Source of the DNA: an uncultured Blautia sp.
GTDB taxonomy: Bacteria > Bacillota > Clostridia > Lachnospirales > Lachnospiraceae
Length of the DNA: 41,228 nucleotides
Reading direction: 5' to 3'
Assembly (NCBI GenBank): GCA_946545475.1
Contig: CAMNNO010000004.1
Span: 1-41,228 of the forward strand
Below, one piece after another: positions 23,049-30,344 of the stretch; position 1 is the first letter of the stretch, and the number at the start of each line of letters is the position of its first letter. Under the pieces are notes generated by a model. That model worked only from the letters and a program-made list of their open reading frames with translations, ran no database searches and had not been told where the DNA came from. Both the position numbers and the translations under genes were made by a program.

Positions 23049-23838
23049 AAAAGAAAAAACCGAAAACAGGCATACCATCCGCCTTCTTATCTCGCTGGCC
23101 CGTAACGACCTTCGCGCCCGATATTCCAGCTCGGTCCTGGGGGCTTTGTGGGCCTTTGTCATGCCGCTGGTCACGATACTGGTCTTCTGGTATGTGTTCC
23201 AGCTCGGCTTTAAAAATCTTCCCGTGGGAGATGCCCCCTATATTCTGTGGTTCAGCACCGCCTATATCCCCTGGGTCTTTTTCAGCGACGCCGTGTCCTC
23301 CGGGTCCTCCTCCCTGCTGGAGTACAGCTACCTGGTCAAAAAAATACGGTTTGATGTCCGCATCATTCCGGCGATCAAGGTGATATCCGCCCTGTTCGTC
23401 CATCTGTTTTTTGTCGCTTTTCTTTTCGCCATGGCCTTTCTGTACCGTTATCCTCTGGGAAGAAGCGCTTTCCAGGTTTTATACTACATGGCCTGCGCCG
23501 GCCTTCACGCCCTGGCTCTTAGCTACCTGCTGTCCGCCTTTACCGTCTTTTTCAAGGATACCTCCTCCATACTGTCCGTGATCTTGCAGGTCGGCTTCTG
23601 GGCAACCCCCATCCTCTGGAATGAGGAGCAGATGGTGAACGGCTCCGTCCAGAAGATTTTGCGCCTTAACCCCATGCACTATGTGATACAGGGGTACCGG
23701 GACAGCCTGCTTTTCGGGAAGAGCCTGTCCGCGCGCGGAGGAGAGGGCCTGTATTTCTGGGTCGTCACCCTGGTCCTTCTTCTGGCCGGCTTCATTGTCT
23801 TTAAGCGGCTCAGCCCCTTCTTTGCCGATGAGGTTTAA
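23008..23838 (+). CDS. ABC-2-type polysaccharide export permease (Wzm/TagG-like)
   Basis: This 276-residue integral membrane protein has about six hydrophobic helices. It begins with a cytoplasmic amphipathic segment typical of the family (LLISLARNDLRARYSSSVLGALWAFVMPLVT), and LNPMHYVIQGYRDSLLFG near the C-terminus is another family hallmark. With the adjacent ATPase it should move a lipid-linked polysaccharide across the cytoplasmic membrane. The start ATG 23008 has AGGAG 6 nt upstream and overlaps the end of the previous gene. The ATPase gene follows 46 bp later. Confidence 0.93.
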   Translation: MPLPPMKKRMIRYKKEKTENRHTIRLLISLARNDLRARYSSSVLGALWAFVMPLVTILVFWYVFQLGFKNLPVGDAPYILWFSTAYIPWVFFSDAVSSGSSSLLEYSYLVKKIRFDVRIIPAIKVISALFVHLFFVAFLFAMAFLYRYPLGRSAFQVLYYMACAGLHALALSYLLSAFTVFFKDTSSILSVILQVGFWATPILWNEEQMVNGSVQKILRLNPMHYVIQGYRDSLLFGKSLSARGGEGLYFWVVTLVLLLAGFIVFKRLSPFFADEV

Positions 23839-23884
23839 CGCTGTGTTTTTTACGAATATATGATTCTGTTTGAGAGGTAATGGC

Positions 23885-25162
23885 ATGGAAAATGTCATCG
23901 ACGTTAACAATCTCCGCAAGGTCTATCCCCTTTATGAAAAGAAATCCGATAAGGTGAGGGAGGCCTTTTCTTTCAGCGGAAAGAAATTCCACAAAGATTT
24001 CGAGGCCCTTAAGGGCATCAGCTTTTCGGTGGCGAAGGGCGAATGCGTGGGGATCATCGGCCTTAACGGTTCGGGAAAATCCACGCTCCTTAAGATCCTG
24101 TCCGGCGTTATCCGCCAGTCCTCCGGGGAGGCGCTTGTCCGGGGAAAGACGGCGGCTCTCCTGGAGCTGGGCGCCGGCTTTAACCCGGAATATTCCGGGA
24201 TGGAAAACATCTACTTAAATACCCTCCTCATGGGCTTTACCCGGGAAGAGACCGATGCGGCCCTGCCGGAGATACTCGCCTTCGCGGATATCGGCGACTT
24301 TATCTACCAGCCGGTCAAGATCTATTCCTCCGGGATGTTCGTCCGCCTGGCCTTCGCCATCGCGGTATCCGTAAATCCCGATATCCTGCTCATCGACGAA
24401 GCCCTCAGCGTGGGGGATGTCTTTTTCCAGCAGAAATGCTACGCCAAGATACGCGAGTTCCGGGAAAAGTCCACCGTCCTCATCGTTTCGCATGACCTGA
24501 ACGCCATTACCCGCTTCTGTCCCCGGGTGCTTCTTATGAACCGGGGAGAACTCCTGTTTGACGGGAATGCCCTGGATGGCGTGGCGCAGTATTATAAGGT
24601 GCGGCAGGGCGATATGGGCTTTGCCCCATCGGAGGAAGAGGAAAAAGCCGCGTCCCTTTCCGATGCCGATCTTGGAGGGCTGCCGTTTCGCGCTCCCGAT
24701 CCGGATAAATACAGCGGCAAGGGCGATATGTCCATTGACAGCTTTTACTATGATGTCGACGGCGACCCCTTTGCCGGATATATCGAGAAGGGCTGTCAGG
24801 TAACGGTCCACCTCCTGGTGTCCTCCCATATCCAGGCGGATAACCTGATCGTCGGCTATCAGGTGCTGGACCGCTATGGCAATGAGGTCTTTGGGGAGAC
24901 TTCCCTGACATGCCACATGACCGACAGGACGATCGATACCGGAAAAAGCCGGATCTCCCTTCGCTTTACCTGGCCGGAGGTCCGGGAGGGCGATTACTTC
25001 ATTACCCTTGGCCTTGGCGTCGGCTACGAGGTGCTGCGCCAGGTCGAAGAGTGCTGGATCAACCAGGCCATCCACTTTGTCAATACGACCCACGGAAAAG
25101 TGATCTATGGGCTGTTCAACAATCCCATGGATGATTTCTGCATTGCCGGTTTACCGACCTGA
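23885..25162 (+). CDS. polysaccharide export ABC ATPase with C-terminal Wzt-type domain
   Basis: This 425-residue Wzt/TagH-like ATPase energises the neighbouring permease. The nucleotide-binding domain spans residues 1-250: Walker A GLNGSGKST (59-67), the signature YSSGMFVRLAFA, Walker B DILLIDEALSVGD, and the switch SHDLNAI. After a linker, residues about 280-425 form a beta-rich domain (DMSIDSFYYDVDGDPF, VTVHLLVSSHIQADNLIVGYQVLD, ISLRFTWPEVREGDYFITLGLG) like the Wzt C-terminal carbohydrate-binding domain, which in E. coli O9a recognises the capped chain end. Its presence suggests export is coupled to a chain-end modification. The start is ATG 23885 with GAGAGG 7 nt upstream. The methyltransferase/coiled-coil gene follows after 24 bp. 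Confidence 0.94.
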   Translation: MENVIDVNNLRKVYPLYEKKSDKVREAFSFSGKKFHKDFEALKGISFSVAKGECVGIIGLNGSGKSTLLKILSGVIRQSSGEALVRGKTAALLELGAGFNPEYSGMENIYLNTLLMGFTREETDAALPEILAFADIGDFIYQPVKIYSSGMFVRLAFAIAVSVNPDILLIDEALSVGDVFFQQKCYAKIREFREKSTVLIVSHDLNAITRFCPRVLLMNRGELLFDGNALDGVAQYYKVRQGDMGFAPSEEEEKAASLSDADLGGLPFRAPDPDKYSGKGDMSIDSFYYDVDGDPFAGYIEKGCQVTVHLLVSSHIQADNLIVGYQVLDRYGNEVFGETSLTCHMTDRTIDTGKSRISLRFTWPEVREGDYFITLGLGVGYEVLRQVEECWINQAIHFVNTTHGKVIYGLFNNPMDDFCIAGLPT

Positions 25163-25186
25163 TCTGCCGAAATCTGGAGAGATAGA

Positions 25187-27229
25187 ATGGAAAACAGCTG
25201 GAAATATCATCAATGTCATTTTGCCTGCGATGACTATCAGCCGGTTTTGATGAGATACGCGCCATGGGCCGGGCTGCGCGCCTTTGCCTATGACCTTATG
25301 GTCTTTCTTAAACCGCAAACCCTGGCTGAGCTTGGCAGCCATTATGGATGCTCGGCTTTTGCCTTCATGCAGGCGATCAAGGACAACCGCCTTCCCACCC
25401 GCTTTTTTGCCATCGACACCTGGGAGGGCGATGCCTACACAAAGGGCGACTACCGCGAGGACGTGTACAGTTCCTTTATGAAGACCCTCAAGGGGGCTTA
25501 CGGCGATGTCTCCTGCCAGGTGATGCGGACCACCTTTGATGAGGCGCTTAGCGCCTTCGCCGATGGAAGCCTGGATATGCTGCATATTGACGGCTCCCAC
25601 ATCTATGAGGATGTCCGCCACGATTACCTGTCCTGGAAGGACAAGGTATCCGATAACGGGCTTATCCTGTTTCACGACATCGGCCTTGACCCGTTCCAGG
25701 GGAAGCCCATGGGCTCCCATGTCCTGTGGCAGGAGATCTGCCGGGAAACGCCCTGCACCCTGGAGATCCCCTTTAGCTGCGGACTCGGGCTTCTTTTTAA
25801 GTCCCGCGAAACGTATGAAAAGGTCAGAGACGCCTTCGATATCCAGCCTTACCTCAATGCCCTTTATGTGGCGGATTCGGAGACAAAAGCCAGGGTGAGA
25901 GAGGATGCCTTCGCCCTGCGCGACCTCAGGACATACCAGAAAGACCTCCTCTCCCGGATCGGGGCCCTTGAGGGCGAGATCGCCCGCTACAAAGAGACTA
26001 TCGATGGAAAGGACAGCTATATTAAGGAGCTGGAAGGCAACATAGCAAAAATGGACGCTTTCGTCCGCCAAAAAGAAGCCTACATCTCCGAGCTTCTTTC
26101 CCAGGCGGAAGAAAATAGGGCTTTTCTGAAAGAGAAGGAAGATTACATACAGGAGCTTCTTTCCCAGGCGGAAGAAAATAGGGCTTTTCTGAAAGAGAAA
26201 GAAGATTATATACAGGAGCTTCTTTCCCAGGCGGAAGAGAAAGAAGCTTATATATCCCGGCTGGAAAAGGACCATGGCACTTTACAGGCCTACGCCGAAG
26301 AGAAAGAGGCGCGCGTCGGGGAACTGGAAAGAGACTTTAAGACTCTGCAGAAGTACACATCTGAAAAAGAAGACTATATAAAGACCCTGGAGGCGGACCA
26401 CAAGGCCCTGCAGGAGTACGTCTCCGAAAAGGAAGCCTATATAAAGACTCTGGAGGCGGACCACAAAACCCTGCAGGAGTACGTCTCCGAAAAGGAAGCC
26501 TATATAAAGACCCTGGAAGCGGACCACAAAACCCTGCAGGAGTATACCTCCGAAAAGGAAGCCTATATAGGGACCCTGGAAGCGGACCACAAAACCCTGC
26601 AGGAGTACACCTCCGAAAAGGAGGCCTATATAAAGACCCTGGAAGCGGACCACAAAACCCTGCAGAAGTACACCTCCGAAAAGGAAGCCTATATAGGGAC
26701 CCTGGAAACGGACCACAAAACCCTGCAGAAGTATGCTTCCGAAAAAGAAGACTATATAAAGAAGCTCGAAGGCGATCTGGCTTCCCTGAAAGATTTTGTC
26801 TCGGAAAAGGAAGGCCGTATGGCCTCTCTTGAAAAGGAGATTTCTTCCCTGAAAGCCTTTATCTCAGAAAAAGCCGGATACATTTCCCGGCTGGAAGAGG
26901 AGGCGGCTTCCCAGAAGGCGCTTGCTGCGGATAAGGACGGCCGCATCGGCCGGCTGGAAGAGGAGATAGAGGGCCTTAAGACCACCCAGACGGAAAAAGA
27001 GGACAGGATCGCCTGCCTCGAGAAGGACCTTCGCCTCTCCCGGCAGGAGGCAGACGCCCTCTCGGCCTCCATCTCCGAATTGCGTCAAACGCAAAACGAA
27101 TTGGAAAACAGCCTGTCAGACATTGAAAAAAAATACCGTTTGCTATATGATAGCATAGAGAGCCGCTTTTTGGGAAAGCGTTACCTTGCCTCGCTGGCCA
27201 AAAAGGGACTGTTAGAGGAATTACTATAG
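25187..27229 (+). CDS. SAM methyltransferase fused to a long 21-residue-repeat coiled coil; candidate chain terminator/ruler
   Basis: This is a 680-residue protein. Residues 1-225 are a class I methyltransferase of the CmcI/Methyltransf_24 type: AELGSHYGCSAFAF (47-60, SAM-binding loop), FFAIDTWEGD, and LDMLHIDGSHIYEDVRHD followed by LILFHDIG. Residues about 245-650 are a continuous coiled coil of some 16 units of 21 residues (three heptads). Each centres on EKEAYIKTLEADHKTLQ-like sequence, and the six most uniform span residues 393-518. The C-terminal 30 residues are basic/hydrophobic. In E. coli O9a/O8, WbdD caps the glycan and its coiled coil sets chain length, and Wzt reads the cap. The same neighbours are here, but no WbdD-type kinase domain is. 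Ruler function is inferred. Confidence 0.9.
   Translation: MENSWKYHQCHFACDDYQPVLMRYAPWAGLRAFAYDLMVFLKPQTLAELGSHYGCSAFAFMQAIKDNRLPTRFFAIDTWEGDAYTKGDYREDVYSSFMKTLKGAYGDVSCQVMRTTFDEALSAFADGSLDMLHIDGSHIYEDVRHDYLSWKDKVSDNGLILFHDIGLDPFQGKPMGSHVLWQEICRETPCTLEIPFSCGLGLLFKSRETYEKVRDAFDIQPYLNALYVADSETKARVREDAFALRDLRTYQKDLLSRIGALEGEIARYKETIDGKDSYIKELEGNIAKMDAFVRQKEAYISELLSQAEENRAFLKEKEDYIQELLSQAEENRAFLKEKEDYIQELLSQAEEKEAYISRLEKDHGTLQAYAEEKEARVGELERDFKTLQKYTSEKEDYIKTLEADHKALQEYVSEKEAYIKTLEADHKTLQEYVSEKEAYIKTLEADHKTLQEYTSEKEAYIGTLEADHKTLQEYTSEKEAYIKTLEADHKTLQKYTSEKEAYIGTLETDHKTLQKYASEKEDYIKKLEGDLASLKDFVSEKEGRMASLEKEISSLKAFISEKAGYISRLEEEAASQKALAADKDGRIGRLEEEIEGLKTTQTEKEDRIACLEKDLRLSRQEADALSASISELRQTQNELENSLSDIEKKYRLLYDSIESRFLGKRYLASLAKKGLLEELL
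26090..26238 (+). repeat. 63-bp in-frame direct repeats in the coiled coil
   Basis: Copies at 26090-26152 and 26153-26215 differ at only two bases, both synonymous, and a third partial copy runs to 26238. They encode ELLSQAEENRAFLKEKEDYIQ-type units, with one unit shortened to two heptads after the array. Confidence 0.9.
26363..26740 (+). repeat. six tandem 63-bp units in the coiled coil
   Basis: Six consecutive 63-bp units encode near-identical 21-residue segments of the form EKEAYI(K/G)TLEADHKTLQ(E/K)Y. DNA identity between units is high (for example GCGGACCACAAAACCCTGCA recurs), which implies recent duplication or gene conversion. The unit length preserves both reading frame and heptad register. 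Confidence 0.92.
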
Positions 27230-27247
27230 AGTTAGGGAAATGAAATA

Positions 27248-30200
27248 ATGGAAAATCTCAAAATATCAGTCATCGTGCCGGTTTATAACACCGAAGGATA
27301 CCTTGCGCGCTGCCTTGGCAGCCTGCTGTCCCAAAGCTTCCGGAATCTTGAGATCATCGTGGTCAATGATGGCTCAAAGGGCAACATCCGCGACATCATA
27401 AAGCCCTACCAGGCCAGCGACAGCCGGGTCCTTTTTGTCGACGGCGACACTAACCAGGGACTTTTCCGGGCACGGCTTGCCGGAGCGAAAAAAAGTACGG
27501 GGGATTATATCTGCTTTGTCGACAGCGATGACTACGTATCCTACGACTTTTACCGGAGCCTTCTTGACCGCGCATCAGAGACCGGCGCGGACATATGTAT
27601 CGGCGATACGGTCTGGGAGGATGGCTCCGAGCGCTACATCTACAACTTTCATGAGAGTGCGCTCTCTTTTGATACCCTTTCCGGCGATGAGGTGAGGGAG
27701 ACTTACTTTGGACAGGAAGCCGCCTGCTACTCCTGGCACACGGTCTGGAACAAGCTCTACCGCCGCTCCCTGTGGGAAGAATGCCTGCCCTTTTACCAGA
27801 AGCTTACGGAGCACATCGTCATGACGGAAGACATCGCCTTTTCCTCCGTCCTTTTTTATAAAGCCAAAAAAGTCGCCCGCGTCTGTGGGGATGCCTACTT
27901 TTACTGCATGAACAAAAACGCTTCCACCGACGCCAGCCGTCCCACAAGGGAACGCTTTATCAAAAATATCCATGACCTTAAGGCCGTCTTTGCCTTTGTC
28001 CAGGACTTCCTTAAGGAGCAGAAGGCTTCGGAGGACATCTGCGCCCACTTTGCCCATGCGAAGGACCATTACGGCCGGATGTGGCAGCATCTCCTTGACG
28101 ATTCCTTTAAGGGGGAGGATAAGGCCGCCTGCCAGCAGGCCATGGACGGCTTCTGGAAGGGAAGCCTTCCCGACATCCTGCCGGACTATTACTTTGAACA
28201 GGTCCGCACCTCCTGGAACGGCGGCCTTCCCTATTTAAAGGAGCAGGTCGGCCATTTTGAGGGCGCTTATATATCCTTTGATATTTTCGACACCCTCCTT
28301 CTCCGCCCGTTCTACCGCCCGGAGGACCTGTTCCTTATGCTGGATAAGGTCTTTCAGGACATATCGGGCACCAATGTCCTGTTTTCCAAAATGCGAAAGG
28401 AAGGCGAAACGCTTGCCCGCCGCTTTTACGCGAAAACAGACAGCAGCATAAAGGACATTACCCTGACGGAGATATATGGCTATATCCAAAAAGCCTATGG
28501 CCTGTCCCCGGAACTGGCACAGAAGATGAAGGAGGCGGAATGCCGCCTGGAGATCGGCTTTGTGCGGCCCAGGAGGGCCGGCCTGTCTCTTTTTAACCTG
28601 GCCAGGTATCAGAAAAAGCATGTCCTTCTCGTGACGGATATGTACCTGGAACGCGAAACCATCGTCTCGATGCTGGAAAAATGCGGCATATCCGGCTATG
28701 ACCGCCTGTTCATTTCCTGTGAGGAGCGGCGCCTTAAGTATGACGGCGGCCTGTTCCGGGCGGTCACAGAAAAAGTCCCGGTAAAGCCGCAGGAGATCCT
28801 GCACATTGGCGATACCTGGAATTCGGATATCCTGGGCTGCCAGAAGGCGGGGATCAAGAGCCTTTTCCTGCCGAAGGCCCGCGAGATTTTTGAAAACCGT
28901 ATCCAGGGAAGCCCCACCAACCGCTGCAGCACGATCGGAAAGGACATATGCGGCCGGGCAAGGTCCTATGACAAGGCCTCCTCCTCCCTGGTGTTCGGCA
29001 TCGGCCAGGCGCTTTCCTTTAACCGCTATTTTGACAACCCCTACCGCAGTTTTAACAGCACCAGCGACTTTAACTGCGATCCCTTTTTTATCGGCTATTC
29101 CCTTTTGGGTCCCCATATCCTCGGCCTGGTCCGCTGGATAGATGAGGAGGCCCGACGCAGCGGCCGGTCGCGCGTCTTTTTTTGCGCGAGGGATGGGTAT
29201 CTTCCCAAAATGGCCTATGATCTCTATGCCAGATATATCCAAAAGCCGCTATCCACCGGCTACATCCAGGCTTCCCGGAAAGCCCTTTTGCCGGCCATCC
29301 TCCGCTGGCCTCTTTCCTTTTACCAGCTTCCGGCCGAATACCGGGGGCATTCCCCGAAAAGCCTGATGGCCATGCTGTCGTTTGCCGGAAAGGACATAAG
29401 CGAGGCGGCTGCTGCCCGGCTGTTTGGCCGGGAAGGGCTCCCCTACGACAAAACCTTTGAGGATGCCGCGGACTACCACCGCTTTATCGCGCTCTATTTA
29501 GACAACTTTTATTCCGAAAAAAAACACAGGGAAGCCATCGGCCTGCTAAAGGAGTATTACAGCCAGGTCGGGGAGGATGCCCTTTGCTTTGACATGGGCT
29601 ACAGCGGCCGCATCCAGGATGCCCTCAGCTTCTGCTGCGGCAGGGGGGTCGAGGTTTTGTATATCCATGAGGATATCGACAGCTCCTCCCACTTAAAGCA
29701 CCTGATGCAGTTCCCGATCCGGGATTTTTATGACGCAAGGCCTGCCGTCACCGGCCTTATCCGGGAGCATATTTTTTCCGATCCGCTCGGAAGCTGTACC
29801 GGCTTTGTCCGGAAGGACGGCCATGTGGTCCCTGTTCTGGAGGAGAGCGATAAAAACGCCTTTGACTGCCATGTGGTCGGCCTCATGCACAGGGGAGCGC
29901 TTTCTTTTCTTAAGGATTACCTGGACGCCTTCGGTCCGTATGAGGGCCGGCTCTATGCCTCCCGCGAGGAGCTTTCCTATCCGTTTGAGGGCTTCCTCCG
30001 GACGCTTTCGGACACCGACAGGCAGATCTTCCGGGGCGCTTTCTTTGAGGATACCGTTTACGGGGGCCTGAGCGCCATCCCGGTGGAAGAGTTTATCTCA
30101 CGCCAGAACTTCCTTCTCGAAAAGGAGCAGGCTGCGGATGAGGGAGACAAAGCGGCCCAGGAGCCTTCCGCGCCTTCCTACAGCCGGGATTATCTGACCG

Positions 30201-30304
30201 AGCTTTTAAATACCAAGAGCAAGCCCGTTCGGGCCATGCTCCTGCTGCTCATAGACAGAAAGCTGTTCATGCAGAAGCTCAAAAAGAATCTGGGCCTGTC
30301 GTGA
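27248..30304 (+). CDS. glycosyltransferase family 2 - HAD hydrolase - unknown domain fusion
   Basis: This is a 1018-residue cytoplasmic protein with three parts. Residues 1-300 form a GT-A glycosyltransferase of family 2 (ISVIVPVYNTEGYLARCLGSL, IVVNDGS, and the metal-binding FVDSDDY around Asp92). Residues about 335-570 are a HAD-superfamily domain: motif I is SFDIFDTLLLRP (Asp345/Asp348), motif II is LLVTDMYLE, and motif IV is LHIGDTWNSDILG (around Asp522). Residues about 610-880 resemble the C-terminal half of the first gene of this operon (FFCARDGYLPKMAYDLY, CFDMGYSGRIQDAL). It starts 18 bp after the methyltransferase gene. It probably adds a sugar and handles a phosphorylated intermediate, but acceptor and donor are unknown. 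It is the only glycosyltransferase recognised in the window. Confidence 0.88.
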   Translation: MENLKISVIVPVYNTEGYLARCLGSLLSQSFRNLEIIVVNDGSKGNIRDIIKPYQASDSRVLFVDGDTNQGLFRARLAGAKKSTGDYICFVDSDDYVSYDFYRSLLDRASETGADICIGDTVWEDGSERYIYNFHESALSFDTLSGDEVRETYFGQEAACYSWHTVWNKLYRRSLWEECLPFYQKLTEHIVMTEDIAFSSVLFYKAKKVARVCGDAYFYCMNKNASTDASRPTRERFIKNIHDLKAVFAFVQDFLKEQKASEDICAHFAHAKDHYGRMWQHLLDDSFKGEDKAACQQAMDGFWKGSLPDILPDYYFEQVRTSWNGGLPYLKEQVGHFEGAYISFDIFDTLLLRPFYRPEDLFLMLDKVFQDISGTNVLFSKMRKEGETLARRFYAKTDSSIKDITLTEIYGYIQKAYGLSPELAQKMKEAECRLEIGFVRPRRAGLSLFNLARYQKKHVLLVTDMYLERETIVSMLEKCGISGYDRLFISCEERRLKYDGGLFRAVTEKVPVKPQEILHIGDTWNSDILGCQKAGIKSLFLPKAREIFENRIQGSPTNRCSTIGKDICGRARSYDKASSSLVFGIGQALSFNRYFDNPYRSFNSTSDFNCDPFFIGYSLLGPHILGLVRWIDEEARRSGRSRVFFCARDGYLPKMAYDLYARYIQKPLSTGYIQASRKALLPAILRWPLSFYQLPAEYRGHSPKSLMAMLSFAGKDISEAAAARLFGREGLPYDKTFEDAADYHRFIALYLDNFYSEKKHREAIGLLKEYYSQVGEDALCFDMGYSGRIQDALSFCCGRGVEVLYIHEDIDSSSHLKHLMQFPIRDFYDARPAVTGLIREHIFSDPLGSCTGFVRKDGHVVPVLEESDKNAFDCHVVGLMHRGALSFLKDYLDAFGPYEGRLYASREELSYPFEGFLRTLSDTDRQIFRGAFFEDTVYGGLSAIPVEEFISRQNFLLEKEQAADEGDKAAQEPSAPSYSRDYLTELLNTKSKPVRAMLLLLIDRKLFMQKLKKNLGLS

Positions 30305-30307
30305 AAA

Positions 30308-30330
30308 TTTAGTATGCGCACGAAATCTGA
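30308..30330 (-). repeat. solo right-end fragment of the dispersed repeat
   Basis: On the minus strand TTTCGTGCGCATACTAAA matches the right end of the element (ATTCGTGCGCATACTATAA). The rest of the element is absent. It sits in the 40-bp gap before the kinase gene. Confidence 0.6.
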
Positions 30331-30344
30331 ATGGGAGGTGAAGG

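Noticed and set aside
23008-25162. Wall teichoic acid exporter TagGH
   Set aside because: TagGH is close in sequence to Wzm/Wzt, but the ATPase has a long Wzt-type C-domain and the neighbouring methyltransferase/coiled-coil gene fits a capped polysaccharide better. No tag/tar synthesis genes are present. It is not fully excluded.
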